A DNA stretch of 35,168 nt from Chara braunii (lineage: Eukaryota; Streptophyta; Charophyceae; Charales; Characeae). The stretch covers positions 1,171,953-1,207,120 of the forward strand of contig BFEA01000147.1 in assembly GCA_003427395.1 (NCBI GenBank), written 5' to 3'. Position numbers and translations under genes: made by a program. The notes below the pieces were generated by a model that worked only from the letters and a program-made list of their open reading frames with translations, was not told the DNA's origin and ran no database searches. Each line of letters begins with the position of its first letter. The stretch's first letter is position 1. This document shows, piece after piece, positions 19,999 through 29,664 of this stretch.

Positions 19999-21348
19999 GT
20001 GATCATCGGGAGCTCATACCGCATGTACGGCCGAGGGAGGGGTCGTGGTCGTGGAAGGTGGTTCGGGTGCAATCGATACTGGATGGAGCTCCCGAATGGG
20101 ATGCAAACCCCACCAGTCATCGGGCCGGGCGGCCTCACCTCGCAAACACCTGCACCACAGATGCAAGTAGTTGCGCCTGCTCAGGGAATGGTACCGCATA
20201 CGGTGGCGCTTCCACAGCTCCCACCTGCGGGATACTATCCCCCGCCGCAGTATGGATGGCAACCGTCTCCACCACCAAGTTGGAATTATAATCAGCGGCA
20301 GCCTAGTGCNAACTCNTTTCCAGGACCTGGACAACGAGCATGGTTTACGAAGGAACATCTCGATCTTATCGAGAAATGGAAGACTAGGGACATGATCGAA
20401 GAAGGCAAGAGGTCAAGCGGTGTAGAATCCAGCGGTGCAAGCGCGGCGCGCGGCGGGAGCAAGAAGGGGAAGGGGAAGGACACCGATGACAGCGAGACAA
20501 GAATGAAGGCGTGGATAGCAAGTACTTTTGGAGATTCATTGAAGAAGATTGCCGACAAGTTAGAAGAAGTAGACAGGAAGACCAGCACCGCTATTCAAGA
20601 TCGTGGGAAGAAGAGGATGGAGGAAGTGGAAGAGGAGAAACAGGATGGTGGGAGTAGCAAGAAACGGAAGCGGGATTTTGCGTCACCAGTCGCTGCGCGA
20701 TCGAGATCTAAATCTCGATCAAAAAGTGTTGGTGGTGACATTAAAGTGCGACCTCTGCGGATTAATATCTCTGATGACGACAAGGAGAGAAGGGCAGGGG
20801 AGAAACAACGTGTTAACACATTGATTGATGAGACACAGGAACATCAAGTGAATGTGAAGGAAGGCGCGAAGTTGGACGACATAAAGAACATGCTCCAAGC
20901 GCTGATGGGGAAGAGCGAAGCACGCGGATCCAGTCCCACAAAGAACTGTGGTGGGAATAAAGGAGGAACCTCCGGTAAGATGAAGAAGGATCGCGGTAAG
21001 GAGGTGGAATCGAAGGCACAAGAGGAAAAATCCGTAAAGGAGAAGGCTCTAATGGCACAAGAGGAAGTGATTGAGTACATGAGGTGTCGCCTGGATTACT
21101 ATATGACGTTGAATTATAAGGAGATCAAGGCCATGTGCAAGAAGAGAAATGCACGCTGTGAACGGAAGGATAAAGGCGGGTGGGAGCTAGCAAAACAGGA
21201 CACAGACCAGTTCGTGAAGTTGGTGAACAACACCGGAGAAGAAGAGGATGAGGTGGAGGAAGGCTCCACAGAAGAGGAAGACGAGGAGGACTGCAACAAC
21301 GGCGGCGAAGACAATGAAGAGGAAGTCGGGGATGTGTCGGGGAATTAA
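19999..21348 (+). CDS. ORF1 of the Penelope-like element (unknown function; RG-rich, SAP-like segment)
   Basis: Intact 449-codon frame between the left terminal repeat and ORF2. It begins with an RGRGRGRGR tract (residues about 11-20), then a Pro/Gln/Tyr-rich stretch to about 105. Charged, probably coiled-coil segments follow (KKIADKLEEVDRK, KKRMEEVEEEKQ). Basic clusters SKKRKRD and SRSKSRSKS could be nuclear localisation signals. Near residue 370 YYMTLNYKEIKAMCKKRNAR resembles a SAP DNA-binding helix pair. The C-terminus is very acidic (EEEDEVEEGSTEEEDEED). Two ambiguous bases (20310, 20316) give unknown residues. ATG at 19999 is the first in frame; ATG at 20020 (MYGRGRGR) is an alternative. 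A nucleic-acid-binding partner of ORF2 is an inference; I recognise no named family. Confidence 0.75.
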   Translation: MIIGSSYRMYGRGRGRGRGRWFGCNRYWMELPNGMQTPPVIGPGGLTSQTPAPQMQVVAPAQGMVPHTVALPQLPPAGYYPPPQYGWQPSPPPSWNYNQRQPSXNXFPGPGQRAWFTKEHLDLIEKWKTRDMIEEGKRSSGVESSGASAARGGSKKGKGKDTDDSETRMKAWIASTFGDSLKKIADKLEEVDRKTSTAIQDRGKKRMEEVEEEKQDGGSSKKRKRDFASPVAARSRSKSRSKSVGGDIKVRPLRINISDDDKERRAGEKQRVNTLIDETQEHQVNVKEGAKLDDIKNMLQALMGKSEARGSSPTKNCGGNKGGTSGKMKKDRGKEVESKAQEEKSVKEKALMAQEEVIEYMRCRLDYYMTLNYKEIKAMCKKRNARCERKDKGGWELAKQDTDQFVKLVNNTGEEEDEVEEGSTEEEDEEDCNNGGEDNEEEVGDVSGN

Positions 21349-21464
21349 AGTTCTCGAAACGGAGCGTGTTACGGTTCCTTAAGCGATTGAGTAAATTGCG
21401 TATTGACCATGGTCTAGCAGATAGATCCGTAGCCAGGGAGATATAATTTCTATTCCGCACTACC

Positions 21465-22691
21465 GTGATCCTTGCCTGCGTGAACGGTTATTTAAACTGG
21501 GGACGCACGTTCTCAAAGTACTGGATTAGTATGTGCTCCAGCGACTTGGATAGAATGAATAATGCAGGCTCTTGCGTATATGTCCTGATTTCCCCGTTTT
21601 ATAAATCCGTATATATTGGGCAAACGGGTCGGAACTTACATGAGAGATGGGGGGAGCACAAGCAGAGCATAAGGACAAAATCTGACAAAAAAGTTCACAA
21701 GTGGATACAGAAAAAAGGAGTGGAAACGTATATCCCGATCCCTCTGTGGATGGGGCCGAAATCGGACCTACTGCAAATGGAGAAATTGTTGATTGAAAAC
21801 GAGAACCCAGGCCTGAATATGGTAAAATCGAAGAAGCAGAAATCGAGACGCTCCAGACGAAAGAATAAATCCTCGAACAAAGTAATTGAATGGAAACCGC
21901 TAATTTTTTCTGCTGAAAAAGTGTGTCCTGACCCAACGGTTGATTTGATGAAAATCCTGAAGGCAGCTAAAGGAACAAACAGACCCCTGGCAATCCAGAA
22001 TGCATGCAGTAAATGGTGGAACGGATGGCGTATTGTTGCTTCGGTATATAGTGACAGTAAAATCAGAATTGATGGAACAAGTCGGCTACTGGGGGACTCG
22101 AAAGAATTGATTGAACAAGGAGGAGAGTGGTTTGTTGATTGCTTGATAAAAAATAAATCAAACGCCGAGCGAATAAAGTCTGTTCTATTGACACTATTGA
22201 GAGCACCATGGAAAAGGAAGGATTTGAAGAGGAAGGAAGTTAGTGAATTGTTCCAGATGCTGAAAGGGATGAAAAGTATTGACACAAAGAAAGGGCGACA
22301 AATTTTGAGAGGAATAATCTCGAGGGAACTAAAGAGAAGAATTGACCTAAATTCTAGATTGAGATTGACAGTGAAACTTTCTTATTGCCACTCCCTTGAC
22401 AAAAAAGAGATTAGGAAGGAATTCTTGGAATGGCTAAGAGTGGAGATTCAGTTGACTGACCTGGTCGACCTGCTGCAGAATAAGCTAAGAGTGGTTTGGA
22501 CAAAAGCCAAATCAGTTGCAGATATTCTGCATAATCACAAGCGCTACGCGAAAGAAGATCGCAAATGCGCATATAGTGATTTTGACTTGCTATTCTGCAT
22601 AATCACAAGCGTTACGCGAAAGAAGATCGCAAATGCGCATGTAGTGATTTTGACTTGCCCCGGACAAACGGGTATGTTCGGGTTAGACTAA
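21465..22691 (+). pseudogene. ORF2 part 1: GIY-YIG endonuclease and linker
   Basis: The 408-codon frame has a GIY-YIG domain at residues about 36-120: VYVL (38-41) as the GIY strand, VYIGQT (49-54) as the YIG strand, Arg61 in LHERWGEH, and Glu106 in MEKLLIENENPGLN. All are in positions expected for an active nuclease. A Lys/Arg-rich stretch (KSKKQKSRRSRRKNKSS) follows. This domain would nick target DNA to prime reverse transcription. The true frame ends near 22590: from there a 68-bp tandem duplication shifts translation into a short artefactual tail. The likely start is this ATG or Met31, close to the domain. ORF1 ends 117 bases upstream. Confidence 0.85.
22523..22658. repeat. 68-bp tandem duplication inside ORF2
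   Basis: 22523-22590 and 22591-22658 are copies of one unit (TATTCTGCATAATCACAAGC...) with two differences. Since 68 is not divisible by three, it throws ORF2 out of frame. With only one copy, part 1 runs into the frame of part 2. Confidence 0.93.
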
Positions 22692-23086
22692 GTGAAATCA
22701 GCGATGTGAATCAACTCTTATATAATTCCAGGAACGTCCCATACCTAGGGAGAATGAATGATCTAATCGAGGTATTCACTGCCTGTGAGCAAGGAGCTGA
22801 GCCCCTAAGGAGAGCAGGATATTGTCGAAATAGGGTCAGATTGAACCTAGCCAGGATTTCAAGAACTGCCCCACCCATAAGGGAGGACTTGGTTCTCACT
22901 GAATATGTGAAGGGAGTTAAATTGGCATTTGACGGGTTGGTGATGTCTCCAGTAGACCGAAACCCAGGAGAGACGTTTCCTGTTATATACTCTCAAGGGA
23001 TGAAAGCTACATTCAGTGACTGCCCGAGATATGTGAAAGTATTAGAAATAGAATTGTTTGTAAAAATAAGTATATTTTTTGATTGA
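22655..23086 (+). pseudogene. ORF2 part 2: linker between GIY-YIG and RT
   Basis: In frame with part 1 once the 68-bp duplication is discounted; the joint region contains a CxC (KCACSDFDL) shortly before RVRLSEISDVNQLL. The segment includes YVKGVKLAFDGLVMSP and AEPLRRAGYCRNRVRLNLAR. It ends in a stop at 23086 within AT-rich sequence where the first RT motifs should begin. No independent function is evident. The ATG at 22655 is only the first in this frame and is unlikely to be a real start. Confidence 0.7.
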
Positions 23087-23227
23087 AGTATGTAAATTGA
23101 TTATAAACATAGAACATAAAATAAATTCAAGATGGTGATGAGCTATGTCTGTAAGCCACAAACTTTGAGTTGAGTTTGTGGATGAAAGCCTCCCAAGAAG
23201 GTAACTAATAAACTGAAAGAAGGTCTG
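23087..23227 (+). pseudogene. Decayed start of the ORF2 RT domain
   Basis: AT-rich and frame-broken. One frame shows EFVDESLPRR (about 23167-23196), resembling the SFVD..S/PR motif at the start of Penelope-type RTs. The following frame KVTNKLKEGLM joins the main RT frame without a break. The most N-terminal RT motifs are missing. Confidence 0.5.
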
Positions 23228-24118
23228 ATGGACGCCAATAGACAAATAAGAATGAATGGGGCTGACACAGCGGTGCTCATGAGAACATATGATATCAAGG
23301 AAATGTTTACACAGATTCCACACCAGAGTGTGGAACAGGCCGTTGAATGGATACTGGCCGAACAAAGGATGAAAGGAAGACACTGGGCAAGGGTGAAAAC
23401 GAAGGGAAAAGGCGCACGGATGGGGAAATCATATGGGGAAGGAGGATGGAAGTCGGTTCGCCTCTGTGACTTGCTGAAACTAACTCGTTTTTTACTGCGA
23501 AATTGCTTTTTCCGGTCGTTAAATGAGATTTTACAGCAGAAAACGGGAATCCTGATGGGGGGGCATGCGAGCCCTGTGCTTGCATGTTTGGTATGCATGA
23601 GAAGTGAGCATGAATTCATGGGGACACTCGGCACACAAAAGAAGTTGATGTTTGGAAGACAATTTATTGATGATCTATTGCTAATAACATGGTTTAAGAA
23701 TGAATCAAGAGAAATTGAGAAAGCAAGACGCAGGCTTGACAGTATCACCGAGTGCTATCACAAGGACCTGATACTGGAAAGAACTGACGGTGATAGAAAT
23801 GTCGCTGAATTTTTGGAAACCAAAATACTGGTGATGAATGAAACAGCTGAGGTACTGTCTATGCATAAGTTTAAGAATGGAGAGAGAATTTGGAATCATG
23901 AAACATCGAGGTACAAGACAACGAAGGAGTTCTCGTCCTTTGGGAATATGGAGCAGAAGACTGCAACTATTATCGAAACTATATACAGGATAAAAGACAA
24001 TACCTTGGAGGAGGCTCTATTGCCCATAATGCTTATGACTTTCCACAGGGAACTAAGTATCTTGGGCTATCCGAGCTACATGTTTGTCAATGCAGTAAAA
24101 AAGGTTGCTGAAAGGTAG
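23228..24118 (+). pseudogene. ORF2 part 3: Penelope-type reverse transcriptase
   Basis: 297-codon frame with RT motifs in order: motif A TYDIKEMFTQIP (residues 20-31, catalytic Asp22), motif B KTGILMGGHASPVLA (105-119), motif C QFIDDLLL (145-152, catalytic Asp148/149), motif D ERTDGDRNVAEFLETKI. A thumb-like end follows (EFSSFGNMEQKTATIIETIYR; LSILGYPSYMFVNAVKK). The MFT.IP and thumb signatures are those of Penelope-like RTs, which are related to telomerase. No GIY-YIG follows: the frame ends 119 bases before the right terminal repeat. The catalytic aspartates are intact even though the N-terminal motifs are lost. Confidence 0.88.
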
Positions 24119-24237
24119 GGAGGGAGGGTCTGGCCTGAAATGGCTCACTGTTCGAGAAATTGTACGTATAGGGAAGTACAATCGGTGGGGTTCAGGCTCT
24201 GGCGTGGGTGGCTTTTTGTACCGGACCCGTTCCTTCA

Positions 24238-24754
24238 GGCAAAAAGATGGCCCTGAGTGCCCTGTGACAGGCTGAGATGCCTGTACTGGTTCTGCAATAC
24301 AAAAAGGCGGCAACGAAGTGGTGAACTGGGACAAAATGCTCAGTATGATCTTCGAGTGATAGCGTACGCAGAAAAATGTTCGTCTGAGAAACCGGCAGGA
24401 CATGGAGACGATAACAGACAAAATGATGACTTCAGCAAGGAGCTACAGCCGAAACGGTACTGCAAGTATCACGCGCTCGGGAAACATGTTTTTACGATTC
24501 TTTTTAACTGATTTTTAACTGGTTTAATTTATTTTTATATTTTTATTTTTTGCTTTTCTAGATTATTCTCCGCTCAACTCGAGGGAGAGCGAAGGCCATG
24601 ATAAGTATTTAACCGCGGACCATCAGAATCCGCTGCAGCTTGAGTAGATGGAGGAGAAGGGCTGTACGGGCGAAGTGTTGTTGCGCCCGATCTTATGATG
24701 TAGTTGATCTGTGAAATGTAAACTCCAGCTACATTATTATTTTGAGTTATTCTC
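24238..24754 (+). repeat. Right terminal direct repeat (pseudo-LTR)
   Basis: 517 bp matching 19189-19706; it shares TTCAGGC just outside its start with the left copy. It ends in TTATTCT against the right CTATTCA target duplication. Confidence 0.92.
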
Positions 24755-24760
24755 TATTCA
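24754..24760. repeat. Target site duplication CTATTCA (right copy)
   Basis: Second copy of the 7-bp duplication; minus-strand LINE-A reads ...VYATVN up to this point. Confidence 0.8.
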
Positions 24761-25109
24761 CAGTGGCGTACACAGTCATCGCCGCCCACTCAGAACCAAG
24801 GATCGAGAATTTGACCCAAACCCATTTGCCCCATAAGTCTGTTGCATGGTCCAGAATCTGAACGGGGAGATCTCTGTGAATTAGAATGCCTACCCCTCCT
24901 CTGGTGCCCACTGCTGGGCCCCAGAGTTGGGGCCCGTCCCACCAAGTTCCCAAGTCGTTGGTCTTCTTTGCGTTCAACTTCGTTTCTTGTACACATGTGA
25001 TTTGGATCTTGTTACAGTGGAGCCAGGACTTGAGATGCGTCCGTTTGCTTCTTCTGGATGCGTCACCTAGCCCCCTGACATTCCAGAAGGCTATGCTAAT
25101 TCTGTCCAT
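24760..25109 (-). pseudogene. LINE-A ORF2 endonuclease, N-terminal half
   Basis: MDRISIAFWNVRGLGDASRR has the FWNVRGL motif near the start (Asn10), and Glu42 lies in CVQETKLN, both part of the AP-endonuclease-like active site of LINE ORF2. Continuing GGVGILIHRDLPVQIL and WVWVKFSILGSEWAAMTVYA match the middle strands of the fold. The frame runs into the Penelope-like element at 24760. Together with 18832-19181 it makes a full endonuclease domain. The ATG at 25109 is the natural ORF2 start. Confidence 0.9.
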
Positions 25110-25227
25110 TCATTCCTGAGCTAGGGACCCTGGCTTGGATAGGGGCTGTACCTGTGTGTGCTCGTGCATCATGTTGGCGGGGGCCCGGTCTTGTCGCGGC
25201 TCTTGAGACAGAGGTAGAGGCCCATTT

Positions 25228-26491
25228 CTAGGCCACCAAGTTCTTGAGAAAGATGGACTGCAACAACTTGTTCCTGAGCAGCTTCCCATTGAGTTTGCTG
25301 AGGAAGCTGGCCTCAGATTTATGCTGTACCCAAAGTTGTTGCAGTGAATCTACTTCCTCTTCAATAAACATTGTCAGGGGGATCAGCCTCATGCCCTCCA
25401 GTAGGAGGGCGTCCAGCTTGTCTTGTGCAATCAAGGCATCTAATAGGGGGGGAGGAATTTTACACGACCTGTCTGTCTGCTCCTGATAAAATCTTGGCAT
25501 AGCCATGTCTGACACCAATCTAACAGGGAACCGATCACGAAAGATTACCTTAACAGTGGATAGGATGGATTGTGGTGTGACCGGTTCTTCTGTATGGTGC
25601 GTTAGGAACATCACTTTTGAGTCATTCGGCTGCCAAGCAATTACGTGTATGGCTCCATTCACCAAAGTACAGATCAGGGGTAATAACCATTTCTCCAGAC
25701 GAGTGGCCTGAGGTTTGGGCGCAGTTAGAATTCGCCTACTTCTTGCTGTTTACCCTTGTCGCAGAGTGTGCCAATGATGATGACTCGGCTCGGCTTTTGA
25801 GGGATGCCTGTGAGCCTTCCTTTGTGGGCGCTCCTTCCCCTGGAGGTCCCTTCATCAGGAGAGGACGGGTACTTGTGGATACAATGCATACTACTCTGGC
25901 CGCTTTGAGTGGGGATTGGCCCCTAGCACTTCTTCCATGTACTGCAACTGTCGAGGGAGCTGTCTCTTCCCCCGAGGCTTGTCTGGCTTGCAAGATTCCG
26001 TCAGTGCCTGCTGTTGTGGGTGCCTTGGTTGAAGGTGGTATGGCTGGCCCTATCGCGGGGGGTTCTGTACCTGACGGGAAATGCTCTTCCGATGTCGGCA
26101 AGGCTGCCCTCAGCAGATGTGCCAAGGCTGGGGCCATCCTTTGGCTGTGGTGGGGGGTGGAAGCCCCTTGTGATGTCGGCTGACTCCCTGTTCCCGTATG
26201 TAGGTACGCTGTATGCGTGTTTAGTTCCTGATCCAACCTTGGGGAGAAGATCGGGTTCATCCTCGAGGAGGGATTATCACCTCCTAGGCCTCTGGAAGGG
26301 CCGGGGGAGTGCGAGAGGGGTCCGATTGGGAGTGATTCACCCATGCGGATCTCCGGACTTCGAGATCCATCAGGGGAGAGCGGACCTCGGTACCTAGGAG
26401 CTAGGTCAGCCCGATCGCGACCTTGCCATTGAGTGTGAGCTCGAGGACGAAGATGAAGTCTCATCCTCATCTTCTTCCATTTGGGAAACAT
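25228..26491 (-). pseudogene. LINE-A ORF1, C-terminal part
   Basis: Two frames, 26491-25736 and 25665-25228, overlap the end of the CCHC-containing frame. The first is Pro/Ser/Gly-rich (linker-like, with repeated SPxPS motifs). The second contains AIHVIAWQPNDSKVMFLTHH and MFIEEEVDSLQQLWVQH, a folded-looking C-terminal segment without a family I can name. A frameshift separates them. Assignment to ORF1 is by position. Confidence 0.6.
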
Positions 26492-27193
26492 GATCCTGGT
26501 TAAAATTGCTACGCCGCCTATTTGGGTTATTTTTCCTTCTTGTGCACTGGTCTTCCGTGTGGAGGTACCATGTACAGCGAGTGCAATATGGCGTGGACAA
26601 TGATGCCAGCCTTACCTCCACCACGTCTCCTTGCTTCGTGCGAACCCATACCCGGTCTACAAATCCAGAACAACATTCCGGATCCAACATGCATTTCACA
26701 TTGAGCAGTCTCGGATTCGAAGTGCCCGGCGAATCCATTTTCAGCATCCGGCCAATGATGCGTGAGAGTGACGCAGTGAATACGCATCTAGCAGCACTTG
26801 GATAGCGAGTACCCAAAAAGTACTATCCAACTCAGTTTTGTGAAGTTCTTTCCGTTCGGCCATGGGCATCCAGGGTTTCATTTCAAAAACAAAGCGTTTC
26901 CCTCTCAAAATCACAGGTTCCTTGCTTCGTCCCTAAAAATTATGACAACTGTCCGTTCTTTAAGCCACTGGATTTTGATTTTTTTCATCAAGCCGAGGGT
27001 CTACTGTAACAACGGCTTCGTTTCCTTCGACTGTTACATCCTCGAATGTAATATCCTCCGGACAGTGTCCCTCGTCGTAGCACATGGATAGGAGCAACCT
27101 TACCCTTTCCTCGAATCCATCGTTGTGCTCCCCTTGCAAGCGATCATCGCCGTCCTCGGTCATTTTGACCTCCAACTCTTGCAGTGCCGCCAT
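26406..27193 (-). pseudogene. LINE-A ORF1, N-terminal part (DUF4283-like and CCHC knuckle)
   Basis: Starts MAALQELEVKMTEDGDDR (27193). Shifted frames then give RGKRFVFEMKPWMPMAE (about 26910-26860) and SRIIGRMLKMDSPGTSNPRL, the pattern of the DUF4283 region of plant LINE ORF1 (GPWMP..., then IG..L.MD..T). Next comes a zinc knuckle CTRCTWYLHTEDQC (C-x2-C-x4-H-x4-C) and a Ser/Asp/Glu-rich tail. The product would bind the LINE RNA. At least two frameshifts are present. Confidence 0.75.
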
Positions 27194-28436
27194 AATCGGC
27201 AGAGTAACGGCTTAGATGGGGAAGTAGCTGGTACGGTTTGTGGAAAAGGTACTGACACTATCTTACCATTACTATCCTGCCAGGTAGAATCTTCGGCCGT
27301 GGTAAGCTCTATCGCCGCTGGAGAGGATAGCGGGGTAGAGCCTAAAGCCGGATATCAGAGAAGCCGACCCCCAAGGAATACGCCCGCTGATGGTCGCCCG
27401 CCTTGATTAGTGAGTGGAGGCCAGAACGGGGTCCCGAAGGTCGCCGCAAATTGTTCTGACAACCGATTGACGAGCAACCATACCTCCTATCGCGAAAGTA
27501 ATGGCACTTCTGGAAACGAAGCTTCGGGGAGCGTATGCGGAAGCCTATATCCGTGTGTAGAATGTTGTCCTCATCTGAACAGCAAGGACTAGAGGTTCGC
27601 CGAGAGGGGAGAGCTTGAATCGGACTAACACCTGTGCAGCCTCCAGCGGCCCAAGCTACCCATGGAGAAGGACAGGAATCTAAAGTCCCGTGCTATCTCC
27701 CTCTTTCCTGAGCTACTGTCGACGAAAACCACATTATCATTCATCTGTCTGCTTAATCCTACTGGAGAGACCATCAGAAGGTTAAAATGGCAACCCTATT
27801 CTAGCAGCAGCGAAATCAAAATAGGCAGCAACCTTTCTCACAATTAACTACTTAACAAGACCGGGCGATAGCATCTCTAACCCTAGCTGAGTTGTGGCCC
27901 AGAATCTAGACGAAAGGAGGAGAACCAGAGCAATAATTGTCATTGGATCAGGTGAGAAAAGTTACCGCTGGCGCATCTCTCTTCTTCCTGGTAGTCTTGA
28001 TGCCAGCAACCCTTACTTGCCAAAGTCGATGTCCCGCTTAGGGATCTGCCGCTAGTCACTTGCACAGCTTCGCCGAGGTGGGTGGAGATACTCCGTCCAG
28101 GTGAGAGGGGACGGCCGTGGGTGAAAGATTCACGCCGCCATGGCCGGGACCATGGTTGTTGCCTTCACCACAGTAATTCGCGTTACGGTAATGCGAAAAC
28201 CGCTCGGCGGGCCGATGCCCGCTACAGAAGCGACACAACCGGCGGCGCTGGACCACGAGCGCTCTACTGGCGCCGTTGGTGGCGCACTCCCAGCCCCAGC
28301 AGGTTTCTGAATGACCCAACTAGATTTGTTAGACTGTATGTGAATGTCTGAGCAGCCAGGAGGAAACAGTACTGGGATAGAAAATCGCAGGATAAAGGAC
28401 GGAAAATAAAATTGATCCGGGCTGGGGAACCAGGGG
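27194..28436. other. GC-rich stretch, possibly LINE-A 5' region
   Basis: No supported gene. Upstream of the LINE-A ORF1 start the minus strand continues open in one frame for about 70 codons (27400-27200), then short frames only. A GC-rich block at 28100-28310 gives a Cys-containing minus-strand peptide (CRFCSGHRPAERFSH) that might be a further LINE-related piece; I cannot name it. Confidence 0.4.
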
Positions 28437-28438
28437 CC

Positions 28439-28524
28439 AAGTCCCACTTACGATGATTTTTCATTTCTGACTGTTGATCTTTGTGATCTACGGTCAGAAA
28501 ATGAGAATCCAGGTAAGTGGACTT
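28439..28524. mobile_element. Foldback element, CCACTTAC family, complete copy
   Basis: The left end AAGTCCCACTTACG is mirrored by the right end GTAAGTGGACTT. An inner palindrome TTTCTGAC ... GGTCAGAAA surrounds GATCTTTGTGATC. It is 86 bp. Relatives lie at 1524-1596 and 29323-29402. Confidence 0.7.
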
Positions 28525-28573
28525 GACCCCAGGGACCACACTGTCGAATGCACTTGGATGGACAAATGGATAA

Positions 28574-28575
<2 letters not shown>

Positions 28576-28607
<32 letters not shown>
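28576..28607 (+). repeat. A32 homopolymer
   Basis: 32 A following GGATAAAT; possibly the tail of a retroposed sequence on the + strand, but no body is recognised. Confidence 0.8.
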
Positions 28608-28609
<2 letters not shown>

Positions 28610-29322
28610 AATGAATTTCCAATTTTGGACCTCAACACCCACAGCTGCTCATGGTAGGCGGTTGGCGTTTTTTTTTAATTGAAAGAAGGATTCTGAATAC
28701 GAAGGAAACCAAGGAGTGGTCTTAAAGGGTGGGCTAATTTTTGACATATAACGGCCAGGTGCATGATCTGCATCAGCATGTGGAGAAGCTATCTATATAT
28801 ACATTCACCTCCTTGTATTGGCCACACAGGGCAACACGCAAACCCATTCCTTTTTTAGAAATCGTGCAGGTCTTGGTCACTGCTATTGGGTGCAGAGTGG
28901 AAACGAGTGACAGGACATGGTTCCAATCTTCCACCAACAAATCGAAGAAAGAAAGGGGCTTTGCGAAATACCTTAGGAGGTGTTTGCAAAATGGCAGCAT
29001 CACGCAGCTCCGATGGCCACTGTCATTTGTGACCCCATTTGAGGCACAAATTTGTACAGGTGGGTCCGTATGTGAATACTTTGCAATGTATTTGGGCCAA
29101 GAATGTGTTAGTGTGCGTATGCAGTACTATGCACTGATTCCGTCAGACTTCGAATGCATGACCTGTTTGCCACATTACATGTGTCTACCATTCAGCCACA
29201 TGGGCCGGGTATCTTTTTCTCTCTCTTCTCTCTTTCTTTCTTTCTTTCTTTTTTTTCTTTCCCTTCCCTGTAATGGCTGTGTTCTGTTCCTGGGGATCAG
29301 CACAGCTGGCAAGCGGGGGTGA
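28608..29322. other. Intronic, no confirmed gene
   Basis: A 193-codon + frame (28741-29322) contains WFQSSTNKSKKERGFAKYLR, and its middle part ends at a good splice donor-like ACAG|GTGGGT (about 29059). It could be an unrecognised exon, but it ends in a pyrimidine-rich low-complexity run and matches nothing I know, so I do not call it. Confidence 0.3.
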
Positions 29323-29402
29323 GGCCCCACTTACCTGGCCACCCGGCCGTTAAGTTCTTTAACCTATATGCCCAGAAGCGAAGAATCCAGGAAAGTGGAG
29401 CC
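29323..29402. mobile_element. Foldback element, CCACTTAC family, third copy
   Basis: GGCCCCACTTACCTGG at the left and CCAGGAAAGTGGAGCC at the right are inverted partners, with TTCTTTAACC..AGAAGCGAAGAATCC between. It is 80 bp, more diverged than 28439-28524. Confidence 0.55.
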
Positions 29403-29439
29403 GTGATCGGGGGGTGAGCACCCTCTGCAGTCGCAGAAG

Positions 29440-29580
29440 GGTAAGTTCAAGTCCGAGGGCATACTCGCACTACCCGCTGGACGTTTTCAAAATTGTTTGT
29501 GGACATAATTGCGGTCAGGTGCATCCAGGCCTTGCAAAAATGAGCAGATACGTCCAGCAGAGTCCTCATGTGAGCCTTCC
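29440..29580 (+). repeat. SINE-like copy with tRNA B-box-like start
   Basis: AAGTTCAAGTCCGAGGGCATACTCGCACTAC has a B-box-like GTTCAAGTCC. It is followed by the dispersed body TTGTGGACATAATTGCGGTCAGGTGCATCCAGG, of which parts recur at 2645, 3760-3900 and 34330. Confidence 0.45.
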
Positions 29581-29664
29581 CTGAGCCAGTTGCATGCCAC
29601 CATGCAGATCTGTAATCTTGGGGGGGAAATGGGGCTAATGATCACTGAGCCACTGGGCCTGAAT

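Larger units (their letters stand above)
19189..24753 (+). mobile_element. Penelope-like retroelement with N-terminal GIY-YIG (permuted domain order)
   Basis: A 5565-bp element inserted in LINE-A with a 7-bp target duplication. Its order is a 518-bp terminal direct repeat, ORF1 (19999-21348), ORF2 remnants (GIY-YIG endonuclease, linker, reverse transcriptase; about 21465-24118), then a second terminal repeat. RT with GIY-YIG defines Penelope-like elements. In canonical members the nuclease follows RT; here it precedes RT, as in the Chlamys/Naiad-type clade. Terminal direct repeats (pseudo-LTRs) are also typical of the group. ORF2 is broken by a 68-bp duplication, a lost RT N-terminus and frameshifts, so this copy is not autonomous. 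It is in the sense orientation relative to DMC1. Confidence 0.88.
24754..27193 (-). mobile_element. LINE-A, 5' half (ORF1 and start of ORF2)
   Basis: The minus strand carries ORF1 pieces from 27193 down to 25228, then ORF2 from ATG at 25109. The ORF1-ORF2 gap is about 120 bases. The order and spacing match plant LINEs. The true 5' end of the element was not located and may lie in the GC-rich block up to about 28320. Confidence 0.8.

Noticed and set aside
24236-24500. Possible hammerhead ribozyme in the Penelope terminal repeats (AATGATGACTTC ... CCGAAACGG)
   Set aside because: The C of CUGANGA is replaced by A, stem II does not pair, and no GUH cleavage site with a closing stem III is in place; the only good local hairpin excludes the required geometry.
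28056-28319. Cys-containing minus-strand frame as a zinc-knuckle gag-like protein
   Set aside because: The Cys/His spacing does not fit a CCHC knuckle and the competing frames are equally long in this GC-rich block.
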